Below, in pieces: positions 7,970 through 15,759 of a stretch of DNA of 24,021 nt. Positions within the stretch are counted from its first letter, which is position 1, and every line of letters begins with the position of its first letter. The DNA comes from Marinospirillum sp. Its GTDB lineage: Bacteria; Pseudomonadota; Gammaproteobacteria; Pseudomonadales; Halomonadaceae. The stretch lies in assembly GCA_007119985.1 (NCBI GenBank), contig SKOQ01000047.1, positions 1-24,021 on the forward strand, given 5' to 3'. Made by a program: the position numbers and the translations under genes. The notes beneath the pieces were generated by a model. That model was not told the DNA's origin, did no database searches, and saw only the letters and a program-made list of their open reading frames with translations.

Positions 7970-8581
7970 ATGCCATTTGCTTCTTTCACCTTACATCCAC
8001 TGCTCGCCGCGCTCCTTGTGCTGGGCTTGCTGGCTCTCCTGATTGGGCTGCTGCTCGGCTATGCCCAAGTACGCTTTTTTATTGAAGGCGATCCTCTAGC
8101 TGAAAAAATAGACCAACTACTGCCTCAGACGCAATGCGGTCAGTGTGGCTATCCAGGCTGCAAACCCTATGCCGCGGCCATTGCGCAGGGCGAGGCCATC
8201 AATAAATGCCCTCCAGGCGGTGAAGAAACCATGCTCAATCTGGCCGACCTGCTTGGCCGTGATCCGCTGCCGCTGGCAGAAACCACCGCAGAACTCGGCG
8301 GCAAAAAGGTGGCGTGGATTCGCGAAGAAGAATGCATTGGTTGCACCAAGTGTATTCAGGCCTGCCCAGTTGACGCTATCTTAGGGGCTGCCAAACAGAT
8401 GCATACCGTCATTGCTGATGAGTGCACTGGCTGCGACCTCTGCGTTGCGCCCTGTCCCGTTGATTGCATTGATATGCTGGATATCACGCCGCCTCGCTAT
8501 CCGCGCCCTGCTGGCCCTTGGACGAGCCAGCAAGCGCGACTGATTGCCACCGATCTCTCGCCCTTAGGGAGCCAGCCATGA
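7970..8581 (+). CDS. rnfB: RnfB, polyferredoxin subunit of the Rnf complex
   Basis: A 203-residue protein. An N-terminal membrane anchor (about 10-33) is followed by the four-Cys domain (Cys56, 59, 64 and 80 in TQCGQCGYPGC...NKCPPGG), then two ferredoxin-type [4Fe-4S] motifs: Cys122/125/128/132 and Cys152/155/158/162. It acts as an electron relay between soluble donor and membrane subunits. The start is the ATG at 7970 (MPFASFTLHP), 52 bases after rnfA; an in-frame TTG at 7949 would add seven residues but lacks an RBS. The stop overlaps the rnfC start (ATGA). The protein is slightly longer than Escherichia coli RsxB but has the same domain order. Confidence 0.96.
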   Translation: MPFASFTLHPLLAALLVLGLLALLIGLLLGYAQVRFFIEGDPLAEKIDQLLPQTQCGQCGYPGCKPYAAAIAQGEAINKCPPGGEETMLNLADLLGRDPLPLAETTAELGGKKVAWIREEECIGCTKCIQACPVDAILGAAKQMHTVIADECTGCDLCVAPCPVDCIDMLDITPPRYPRPAGPWTSQQARLIATDLSPLGSQP

Positions 8582-10443
8582 GTCTTTCCGTGCGCCGTCA
8601 GCCTGTCAGCCGCTTTCATGGCGGCATCCATCCCGCTGAACACAAGGCCATCTCCGCCGAGTCACCCCTACGCTCTGCCCCGCTGGCAGCAGAAGTCATT
8701 CTGCCGCTGGGCAGACGCCCTGATCGCCTTGCAACACCCTGCGTTGCTCTCGGCGATCACGTCCAGCGCAATCAAGTCATCGCCTCCTGTGACCAGCTGG
8801 ATATTCCCTGGGTGCATGCCAGCCTCAGCGGAGAAGTCATCGCGATAGAAGCTCGCCCTGTTGCTGGCAGCGCGTGGCCTCTTCCTTGTATCGTGCTGCG
8901 CAGTGATGGGCAGGATCAAGCCTGCCCCAGCCAGCCCCTGACTGACTGGCAAGCAGCCGATCCGGCTGAATTGTGGCGACGGATCTCGCAAGGCGGACTG
9001 AGTGGCCTTGGCGGCGCGGCCTTCCCCAGTGCGCTCAAAATTCAAGGCGCGCAACAAAAGGGGCTGCGTACGCTGATCATCAATGCCGCCGAGTGCGAAC
9101 CCTATATTACCGCCGATGATGCCCTGATGCGGGCCCGCCCAACAGCGCTACTGGAGGGCATGGCGATCCTCAATCATCTACTGCAACCTGAGCAGCTGAT
9201 GATCGGCATTGAAGACAACAAGCCAGCGGCCATCGCAGCACTGGAAGCCGCCCTGCAAACAGAAGACTGGCAGGCCCTTGCCGCCAAAACCCAGCTGGTG
9301 GTCCTGCCCACCCTCTATCCTTCTGGCGGTGAAAAGCAGCTCATTCAACTTCTGACTGGCAAGGAAGTCCCTGATCGAGGCCGACCTCTGGATCTCGGGC
9401 TACTCTGCCACAATGTCGGCACTCTGGTGGCCCTTGCCGATGCGGTGATACGCGATCAACCGCTGATCGAGCGACTGGTCACTGTCACAGGGACACAGGT
9501 TGCCCATCCCGGCAATTATCTGGTTCGTCTGGGGACGCCGATGCAGCATCTTTTGGACTTGGCCGGCTATCAACCCAGCGCTGTGCCACGCCTGATTATG
9601 GGCGGACCGATGATGGGGCGCACCCTCGCCAGCAGCGCGCTCCCCATCACACAGGCTTGTAACTGCCTTTTGCTGCCTTCAGTGCAAGAATTACCGCTAC
9701 CAGGGCCAGAACTGCCCTGCATTCGTTGTAGCCGCTGCGAAGAGGTCTGTCCGGCTCAGCTTCTGCCACAGCAGCTGTATTTCTATGCCAAGGGGCAGGA
9801 TTGGGAGCAGCTGCGCGCCCAGCAGCTCCAAGCCTGTATCGAATGCGCGGCTTGCGCTTGGGTCTGCCCAAGTGAAATCCCCTTGGTCGACTACTATCGC
9901 CATGCCAAGGCTGAGCTGGCGCAGCGTGATCAAGACGCATTGAAAGCTGAACAGGCCAAACAGCGCTTTGAGGCACGCCAAGCTCGTTTAGAACGCGATG
10001 CCGCTGAAAAAGAAGCCAAGCGCCAAGCCCGTGCCGCAGCCGCGCAGGCTGTACAGCAGGCCAATCAAGCCGAGCCAGCCGTCAAGGCCGTCACGCCAAC
10101 CACCACGACCGCTGTCTCGACACCACCCAGCGAGGCCGCAGCAGCCGTCAAAGAAAAAACAAGCGCGACGTCGACGACCCTGCCTCAAGCGGCTGCCAAC
10201 GCAGTAACCTCAGTAGCGCCACTGGATGAAAAACGCCTCAAGCAGTTAAAAATCGCCCAAGCGGCAGCGCAAGTCGCACTGAAAAAAGCACGTAAAACCC
10301 TGCAGAATCTAGAAGCGGATAGCCATACACCCGCTGAGCAATTGGCAGAACAAGAAGCACACGTCGCCGCCGCAGAAGCCCAGGCCGCCAAAGCCGCTGC
10401 TCAGCTGGCTGAAGCCGAGACAACCACAAGTGAGACTCCCTGA
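8578..10443 (+). CDS. rnfC: RnfC, NADH/flavin and ferredoxin-type subunit with Ala/Lys-rich tail
   Basis: A 621-residue peripheral subunit, expected to be the NAD(H)-reactive part of Rnf. The N-terminal RnfC domain begins FHGGIHPAEHKA. The glycine-rich nucleotide-binding region reads GGLSGLGGAAFPSALK, with INAAECEPYITADD nearby. Two [4Fe-4S] motifs are Cys381/384/387/391 (CIRCSRCEEVC) and Cys420/423/426/430 (CIECAACAWVC). After about residue 445 the protein becomes a charged helical, then Ala/Thr/Pro-rich tail of about 175 residues, a variable extension seen in many gammaproteobacterial RnfC proteins. Start ATG 8578 has AGGGAG eight bases upstream and overlaps the rnfB stop. The stop shares its last base with the rnfD ATG (TGATG). 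Confidence 0.96.
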   Translation: MSLSVRRQPVSRFHGGIHPAEHKAISAESPLRSAPLAAEVILPLGRRPDRLATPCVALGDHVQRNQVIASCDQLDIPWVHASLSGEVIAIEARPVAGSAWPLPCIVLRSDGQDQACPSQPLTDWQAADPAELWRRISQGGLSGLGGAAFPSALKIQGAQQKGLRTLIINAAECEPYITADDALMRARPTALLEGMAILNHLLQPEQLMIGIEDNKPAAIAALEAALQTEDWQALAAKTQLVVLPTLYPSGGEKQLIQLLTGKEVPDRGRPLDLGLLCHNVGTLVALADAVIRDQPLIERLVTVTGTQVAHPGNYLVRLGTPMQHLLDLAGYQPSAVPRLIMGGPMMGRTLASSALPITQACNCLLLPSVQELPLPGPELPCIRCSRCEEVCPAQLLPQQLYFYAKGQDWEQLRAQQLQACIECAACAWVCPSEIPLVDYYRHAKAELAQRDQDALKAEQAKQRFEARQARLERDAAEKEAKRQARAAAAQAVQQANQAEPAVKAVTPTTTTAVSTPPSEAAAAVKEKTSATSTTLPQAAANAVTSVAPLDEKRLKQLKIAQAAAQVALKKARKTLQNLEADSHTPAEQLAEQEAHVAAAEAQAAKAAAQLAEAETTTSETP

Positions 10444-11462
10444 TGCGCTGGATGCAACTTGCCTCTCCCCACACTCTGCATAGCCTGACGACAGCACAGG
10501 TGATGCGCCAAGTGATGCTCGCCTGCCTTCCTGGCATTGCCGCATTGAGCTTTTTCTTCGGGCCAGGTGTGCTGATCAACATCCTGCTTGCCTGCTTGAG
10601 CTGTGTCGCGGCTGAAGCGCTGGTTCTTTACTGGCGTCAGCGTTCTTGGCGCTGCCTGCATGATGGCTCAGCCCTACTCACCGGCTTGCTGCTGGGGATT
10701 TGCTTACCCGCCACGGCACCTTGGTGGATTCCAATCAGCGGTGGTTTTTTTGCCATCCTCTGCGCCAAACAGCTCTTTGGTGGTCTAGGCCAGAACCCCT
10801 TTAATCCGGCCATGGCCGCCTATGCACTGCTGCTGGTTAGCTTTCCGTTACCGATGAGCCAATGGCCGCTGCCCTTGACGCTGGATTCCATCGAGGGTTG
10901 GCGCTCTGTCGCGCACTTGGACGGCTGGACAGGGGCCACAGCTCTGGATGCGTGGCGGAACAAGGGCCTGTTGATGGCCGATGAATTCTGGGCCAGCGGG
11001 CAGCTTTTGCCAGAGATGCTCCATGCCTGGGCTTGGGTAGCCGGTGCTTGGTGCCTCGGGGGTGGCTATTTGCTCTGGCGTCGACTCATTCCCTGGCACA
11101 CACCCGTGGCTTTTTTTGCCACCATTTTTCTTGCCGGAGCGCTGGTGTGGGGATGGGATACCAGCCACCAAGCCCCGCCTTGGCTCCACTTTGCAGCTGG
11201 CTCTGTGGTCTTTGCTGGCTTTTTCATTCTGACCGATCCAGTCAGCGGTGCCACCAGTCTGCGCGGCAAGGTTTACTTTGCGATTGGCGTGGGCCTTTTG
11301 GTGATCAGTATTCGCACCTGGGGCAGCTACCCTGATGGCGTCGCCTTCTCGGTCTTGTTGATGAATGCAGCCGCACCAGCGCTGGATTATTTCACACGCC
11401 CACGGATCTATGGACAAGATAAGGCCGTACGCGGCATGAGACACCAGGAGCCTAAAAAATGA
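10443..11462 (+). CDS. rnfD: RnfD, flavin-bearing membrane subunit
   Basis: A 339-residue polytopic membrane subunit with about 9-10 hydrophobic helices. Family landmarks are GGLGQNPFNPAMAAYALLL and the flavinylation-type motif TGAT (163-166), where Thr166 is the expected phosphoester attachment site for FMN. TDPVSGATSLRGK near the C-terminus is also conserved. It works in the membrane core with RnfG and RnfE. The start ATG overlaps the rnfC stop by one base and the stop overlaps rnfG by four bases. Confidence 0.96.
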   Translation: MRWMQLASPHTLHSLTTAQVMRQVMLACLPGIAALSFFFGPGVLINILLACLSCVAAEALVLYWRQRSWRCLHDGSALLTGLLLGICLPATAPWWIPISGGFFAILCAKQLFGGLGQNPFNPAMAAYALLLVSFPLPMSQWPLPLTLDSIEGWRSVAHLDGWTGATALDAWRNKGLLMADEFWASGQLLPEMLHAWAWVAGAWCLGGGYLLWRRLIPWHTPVAFFATIFLAGALVWGWDTSHQAPPWLHFAAGSVVFAGFFILTDPVSGATSLRGKVYFAIGVGLLVISIRTWGSYPDGVAFSVLLMNAAAPALDYFTRPRIYGQDKAVRGMRHQEPKK

Positions 11463-12148
11463 GCCATTCTCCACCGCAACTTGGCCGCAGCCTCTGGCAA
11501 AGCAGTATCAGCCTGCTGCTTTTTGCGCTGGCTACGGCGGGGTTAGTCGCCAGCACCTATCTACTGACGACGGACCGCATCAGTGATAACCGTGCTCAGG
11601 CCGCTGCGCGGATGATGTATACACTTCTTCCCACTGGTAGAGCCTATCAAATCGATCTTCACCATCCGCTCGAACTCCCTGCGGCACCCGCACTCGGCCA
11701 GCAGCAGACCTTTCAAGCCTATATTGCCCTCGCCTCAGACTCACCTGCACTCGAACAAGGCGCGCTGATCCTGCCCATCATCGCCCGCGATGGTTATAGC
11801 GGCCAGATCCACCTGCTGCTCGCCCTCAATACCCAGGGTGAAGTGCTGGGCGTGCGTGTGTTGGAGCACCAAGAAACCCCAGGCTTAGGGGATAAAATCG
11901 AAAGGCAAAAATCAGATTGGATCTTAAGCTTTAATGGACGCAGCCTGAGCAATACCTCGGGCTGGGCCGTGCAGCGTGATGGTGGCGAGTTCGATCAGTT
12001 TACCGGTGCCACCATCACCCCGCGCGCGGTTGTCCGCGCCGTGCATCGTGCCTTGATCTGGCAAGAACAGCACCAAGCTCTGCTCGATTCAGCCTTAGCC
12101 AACTGGCAGGCCGAAGCTGAACGGCGCGATCAGGAGACATCACCATGA
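11459..12148 (+). CDS. rnfG: RnfG, covalent-FMN subunit
   Basis: A 229-residue protein with one N-terminal membrane anchor (about 13-35) and an FMN-binding domain on the periplasmic side. The motif DQFTGATITPRAVV is the classic flavinylation site; Thr185 in TGAT (182-185) is the expected FMN-linked residue. EHQETPGLGDKI (about 136-147) is another conserved family stretch. Such subunits need a flavin transferase (ApbE), which is not in this window. The start ATG overlaps the rnfD stop (ATGA) and the stop overlaps the rnfE start (ATGA). Confidence 0.96.
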   Translation: MSHSPPQLGRSLWQSSISLLLFALATAGLVASTYLLTTDRISDNRAQAAARMMYTLLPTGRAYQIDLHHPLELPAAPALGQQQTFQAYIALASDSPALEQGALILPIIARDGYSGQIHLLLALNTQGEVLGVRVLEHQETPGLGDKIERQKSDWILSFNGRSLSNTSGWAVQRDGGEFDQFTGATITPRAVVRAVHRALIWQEQHQALLDSALANWQAEAERRDQETSP

Positions 12149-12828
12149 CGCACTACAGTAAAATCGCACAAGAGGGCTTGTGGAAGAACAACCCAGCTTT
12201 AGTGCAACTGCTTGGCCTCTGTCCGCTACTCGCTGTCACCAATAGCCTGGTCAACGCACTGGGCCTAGGACTGGCGACCCTACTGGTTCTGCTCGGCTCC
12301 AATTTGGTGATTTCTCTGTTACGCCACCAGATTCCTGCCAGTGTGCGCCTACCCGCTTTTGTCATGATTATTGCGTCTTTCGTGACCTGCGCCGAACTGC
12401 TGATGCAAGCCTTCACCTATGAGCTGTATCAGATTCTGGGGATATTCATTCCGCTGATTGTCACCAACTGCATGATCTTAGGGCGAGCGGAAGCCTTTGC
12501 GAGCAAGAACACCCCTTGGGCAGCCCTATTTGATGGCCTGATGGTGGGTCTAGGCTTTGCTGCGGTCTTACTGCTTTTGGGTGGCCTGCGTGAACTCTTG
12601 GGACAAGGCACGCTGTTCAGCGGCATGGATTTACTTCTTGGATCTTGGGCTGCTGACTGGCAGCTCACCTTCTGGACAGACTTTCAGGTGCTGATTTTCC
12701 TGCTCCCACCCGGTGCTTTTTTTGGCATGGGTTTATTGATTGCCGCCAAAAACGGCATCGATTTGCGCCGCAAAGCACGCACTTCGACTCAATCGATTTT
12801 AGCCAGTGATCGGGATACCGTCGTATGA
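12145..12828 (+). CDS. rnfE: RnfE, ion-translocating oxidoreductase membrane subunit
   Basis: A 227-residue, six-helix protein that is a paralogue of RnfA (compare GLCPLLAVTNSLVNALG with the RnfA N-terminus). Cys26 and Cys109 (VTNCMILGRAEAFA) are the partners of RnfA Cys26 and Cys114 for the intramembrane FeS centre. The C-terminal part is longer and ends in a basic cytoplasmic tail (AAKNGIDLRRKART). It overlaps rnfG by four bases at the start and nth by four bases at the end. Confidence 0.96.
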   Translation: MTHYSKIAQEGLWKNNPALVQLLGLCPLLAVTNSLVNALGLGLATLLVLLGSNLVISLLRHQIPASVRLPAFVMIIASFVTCAELLMQAFTYELYQILGIFIPLIVTNCMILGRAEAFASKNTPWAALFDGLMVGLGFAAVLLLLGGLRELLGQGTLFSGMDLLLGSWAADWQLTFWTDFQVLIFLLPPGAFFGMGLLIAAKNGIDLRRKARTSTQSILASDRDTVV

Positions 12829-13457
12829 ATGCTCAAAAGCGCCATCAGATTTTTAGTCGGCTCAGAGAAGCCAACCCACATCCCACTACCGAGCTCAACT
12901 GGACCACACCTTTTGAGTTGCTGACAGCGGTCCTTCTTTCTGCGCAGGCAACTGATGTGAGCGTCAACAAGGCCACAGCCAAGCTCTTTGTGCTGGCCAA
13001 TACCCCCCAAGCCCTGTTAGATCTTGGTTTAGAGGGGCTGAAGGAGCAGATTAAAACCATCGGCCTGTATAACACCAAGGCCGAGAATCTGCTCAAAACC
13101 TGCCGCATTTTGCTGGATCAACACCAAGGCGAGGTGCCCAAAACCCGTCGTGCGCTTGAAGCCTTGCCCGGCGTGGGCCGCAAAACAGCCAATGTGGTGC
13201 TGAACACCGCCTTTGGTCAGCCCACGATTGCCGTGGATACGCATATTTTTCGCGTTAGTAACCGCACGGGCATCGCGCCGGGTAAAAATGTCGATCAGGT
13301 TGAGCAGCGGCTGTTGCGTCATGTCCCGCGTGAATTTAAGCAAGATATCCACCATTGGCTGATTCTGCATGGCCGCTATACCTGCCTTGCGCGCAAACCC
13401 CGCTGCGGCTCTTGCCTGATCGAAGATTTATGTGAATTCCAAGATAAAACTGAGTAA
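12825..13457 (+). CDS. nth: Endonuclease III (DNA glycosylase/AP lyase)
   Basis: A 210-residue base-excision repair enzyme that removes oxidised pyrimidines and cleaves abasic sites. The helix-hairpin-helix is LPGVGRKTANVVL (114-126). Catalytic Lys120 and Asp138 are present, as is the C-terminal [4Fe-4S] loop, Cys187, Cys194, Cys197 and Cys203. These positions equal the E. coli numbering as I recall it. The ATG overlaps the rnfE stop (ATGA), so it is translated from the rnf message. The rnf-nth linkage is conserved in enterics too. A terminator follows after about 15 bases. Confidence 0.98.
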   Translation: MNAQKRHQIFSRLREANPHPTTELNWTTPFELLTAVLLSAQATDVSVNKATAKLFVLANTPQALLDLGLEGLKEQIKTIGLYNTKAENLLKTCRILLDQHQGEVPKTRRALEALPGVGRKTANVVLNTAFGQPTIAVDTHIFRVSNRTGIAPGKNVDQVEQRLLRHVPREFKQDIHHWLILHGRYTCLARKPRCGSCLIEDLCEFQDKTE

Positions 13458-13470
13458 GATAAAGCAACAC

Positions 13471-13500
13471 AAAAGGCCTTGACGCTCGGCCTTTTTCTTT
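13471..13500 (+). terminator. Rho-independent terminator after nth
   Basis: AAAAGGCC (13471-13478), a nine-base loop, GGCCTTTT (13488-13495) and a T-rich tail ending at 13500. It ends the rnf-nth transcript just before the next gene. Confidence 0.85.
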
Positions 13501-13523
13501 ATCACCGATACACGACAAGATCT

Positions 13524-14234
13524 ATGAGGCCCACCGTGAACCAACAACTGGCAACTGCACGCCGCTCACGCGCGATCACCACTGAAGAAGTCCTGCTGAT
13601 TTTGTGCCACTCAGTCACTCAGGTATTGAATAACGCTGGAAACGAACAGGTGACCTATTCACCCATGGTGCAAAAGATCAATAAAACCTGCCTACGCCCA
13701 GATATCGGCTGTTTTGTTTTGTTTGATGGTGGTTTTTCTGGCTTGGTCATCATCAACTTTACCGCTGAATCCGCGATGGAAATTTATCGCAAATACCTGC
13801 TCAGCATGGGTATGCCGGAAAGCGAGCTGGCCCAGTTTCATACCGCAGATGAAGTCGGTAATGTGATGGGTGAAATCATGAACCAGATCGTCGGTGATTT
13901 TACCAATAAAGTACGCCTGCAGTTACGGACATCCATCACCCAAAGCCAGCCCAAGATGATGGCCATCAATAAGCAGGTGCAAATCTCAGTCAACACCACG
14001 CTAGATCAGCCTCAATCACGCCGAGTGACTTTCAGCACTGAAAACCATAATATCTTCTATCTCGAGTTATCTATGGATAAAACTGAATTTATCAAACTCC
14101 ATGATTTTGAAGATTCAGAGCTTGAAAACCCAGATGATATTCTTGAGGAAAACCACCGAGATCGTCAGCCATCATCTCAAGCCTCTTCTAGCGACGATGC
14201 CCATGATGATTTGATGAACGATCTCGGTATCTAA
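13524..14234 (+). CDS. DUF3334 family protein with CheC/CheX-like phosphatase signature
   Basis: A 236-residue soluble protein that I recognise as DUF3334 (from memory; function not established). Numbered from the ATG at 13524, a hydrophobic core (about 61-80, GCFVLFDGGFSGLVIINF) precedes ADEVGNVMGEIMNQIVGD. There Glu117-x2-Asn120 is followed after exactly 22 residues by Pro143, and Asn113 sits four residues before Glu117. CheC, CheX and FliY phosphatases use D/S-x3-E-x2-N-x22-P, so only the first position differs. The C-terminus is an acidic, Ser-rich tail. The start may instead be GTG 13536, which has GAGG six bases upstream; the ATG has a weak RBS. It follows the nth terminator, so it probably has its own promoter, not clearly seen. 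Confidence 0.88.
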   Translation: MRPTVNQQLATARRSRAITTEEVLLILCHSVTQVLNNAGNEQVTYSPMVQKINKTCLRPDIGCFVLFDGGFSGLVIINFTAESAMEIYRKYLLSMGMPESELAQFHTADEVGNVMGEIMNQIVGDFTNKVRLQLRTSITQSQPKMMAINKQVQISVNTTLDQPQSRRVTFSTENHNIFYLELSMDKTEFIKLHDFEDSELENPDDILEENHRDRQPSSQASSSDDAHDDLMNDLGI

Positions 14235-14284
14235 TACCCCCGCCTCACAAGGGCGCTTTAAGCTGTGATATAAGGAAAATAAGA

Positions 14285-15283
14285 ATGGCTACTGCATTTG
14301 GTACTGTTTTTATGCCAGAAATGGCAAGAGTTGATTTTAATGGTCAAGAATGGGGCCCCGCAGCCATGGTGCCGAGCGACCAGCTCGTCCTCCACCCCGG
14401 TGCACATGTATTACACTACTCCAGCACCTGCTTCGAGGGGCTAAAAGCCTTTCGTCACCAAGATGGCTCTGTCCATGTGTTCCGCATGGATCGCAATATT
14501 GCTCGCCTCGCGCAAAGCAGTCGTTTACTGGCCTTACCAGAAATCGACGAAGCGCAGGTAGGTCAGATGATTCGTGACACTGTGGCGCGCTTTGCCGATG
14601 AAGTGCCTGCCCCCCCTGGCTCACTCTATATTCGTCCTACGCATATTGGTACAGAGCCAGCGATCGGCAAGGCCGCCGCGCCTTCTACCCAATCCTGCCT
14701 CTATATTCTCGTCTCACCTGTTGGCGATTATTTTGCAGGCGGGGCCACTGCACTGCGCTTGTTACTCGAAGATCAAGGCATGCGTTGTGCACCGCATATG
14801 GGCATGATCAAAAGTGGTGGCAACTATGCCAGCGCACTGCGTCCGATCACCCAAGCGCGCGCCGAGCAGCAGGCGGATCAGGTGCTCTTTTGCCCCAATG
14901 GCGATGTGCAAGAAACCGGCGCGGCCAACTTCCTGCTGATTGATGGCGATGAAATCATCACCAAGGCGCTGGATGAGAGCTTCCTGCATGGTATTACGCG
15001 CGATTCGATTCTCACCCTCGCGCGTGATCTTGGGATGCGTGTTTCTGAACGTCAGTTGACAGTCGATGAGCTGCTGGAAAGAGCGGCCAAGCCTGAATGT
15101 GAAGCGGCCTTATCCGGCACAGCCGCCGTGCTGACGTCGGTTGGCACGCTGATTCATCACGGTCAGGAATATGCTGTCGGCAGCGGCCAGCCAGGACCGA
15201 TCACCGCCAAGCTACGCCAAACACTGAATGCGATTCAGTGGGGCGAAGCAGAAGATCGTCACGGCTGGTTAACGCGGATTTAA
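14285..15283 (+). CDS. ilvE: Branched-chain amino acid aminotransferase (type II)
   Basis: A 332-residue PLP enzyme of fold type IV that catalyses the last step of Leu, Ile and Val synthesis (and the first of their breakdown) with 2-oxoglutarate/glutamate. The PLP lysine is Lys176 in GMIKSGGNYASAL; Glu210 in VQETGAANF binds the ring nitrogen in this family. SSTCFEGLKAFR near residue 50 is typical of the eukaryote-like, type II bacterial group, which is longer than E. coli IlvE. The start ATG 14285 has AAGGA about ten bases upstream. It lies 50 bases after the DUF3334 gene on the same strand and may be co-transcribed. Its stop codon overlaps that of the convergent gene. Confidence 0.95.
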   Translation: MATAFGTVFMPEMARVDFNGQEWGPAAMVPSDQLVLHPGAHVLHYSSTCFEGLKAFRHQDGSVHVFRMDRNIARLAQSSRLLALPEIDEAQVGQMIRDTVARFADEVPAPPGSLYIRPTHIGTEPAIGKAAAPSTQSCLYILVSPVGDYFAGGATALRLLLEDQGMRCAPHMGMIKSGGNYASALRPITQARAEQQADQVLFCPNGDVQETGAANFLLIDGDEIITKALDESFLHGITRDSILTLARDLGMRVSERQLTVDELLERAAKPECEAALSGTAAVLTSVGTLIHHGQEYAVGSGQPGPITAKLRQTLNAIQWGEAEDRHGWLTRI

Positions 15284-15759
15284 TCCTCGCGGATCAGCAC
15301 CCGTTCTCCGCTCTCCACCTGATCAAAAAGTGCCACCATGGCATCAGGATGGAGACGGAGACAACCATGTGATAAGGGCACGCCCAGAGGTTGATCATCG
15401 GGCGTGCCATGAAGATAGATATACCTTCTTTGCGTATCCACCTGCCCGCCACGATTCACACCCACTTCCTCTCCACACAGCCAGAGAATCCGACCCAGTA
15501 TCCAGTCACGCTCTGGATGCGCTAGGCTCAATTCTGGCGTCCAGATCTCTCCAGTCGGGCGACGCCCCACCAGCACAGCGCGCGGATCTAAGCCAGCACC
15601 GATACAGGCACGAATCCGGTGCCAGCCACGCGGGGTTTGCCCACTGCCCTGCTGCTCACCGGCACCAGCAAAACCACTGGACACGGCGCAGGACCAGATG
15701 ACTTGGCCCTGGGCATCAAGGCGTTGCAAGCTTTGCCGTGCAAGAGAGATATCCAGCAT
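15280..15759 (-). CDS. L,D-transpeptidase-like (YkuD) protein without signal peptide
   Basis: A 159-residue single-domain protein. The YkuD signature is present: His117-Gly-Thr, then SHGCLRL with nucleophile Cys133 and His131. Enzymes of this family form 3-3 peptidoglycan cross-links or attach lipoproteins in the periplasm. There is no N-terminal hydrophobic segment; the protein starts MLDISLARQSLQRLD directly at the first domain strand, so export is not explained. It is shorter than typical ErfK/YbiS proteins (about 300 residues) and lacks LysM. The ATG at 15759 abuts the TAG of the upstream regulator with no gap, so translation is probably coupled. I see no independent promoter. Confidence 0.88.
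   Translation of the reverse strand: MLDISLARQSLQRLDAQGQVIWSCAVSSGFAGAGEQQGSGQTPRGWHRIRACIGAGLDPRAVLVGRRPTGEIWTPELSLAHPERDWILGRILWLCGEEVGVNRGGQVDTQRRYIYLHGTPDDQPLGVPLSHGCLRLHPDAMVALFDQVESGERVLIRED

Noticed and set aside
10848..11474. 208-residue open frame on the minus strand inside rnfD
   Set aside because: It is antisense to a clear RnfD, has no recognisable domain or RBS and low-complexity composition; a shadow of the coding strand.
14240..14260. CGCC/GGCG hairpin before ilvE as a terminator
   Set aside because: Only four base pairs and no T-run, so too weak to call.
15330..15701. 123-residue plus-strand frame opposite the YkuD gene
   Set aside because: The YkuD catalytic motifs on the other strand show which frame is real; this one is His/Arg-rich and featureless.
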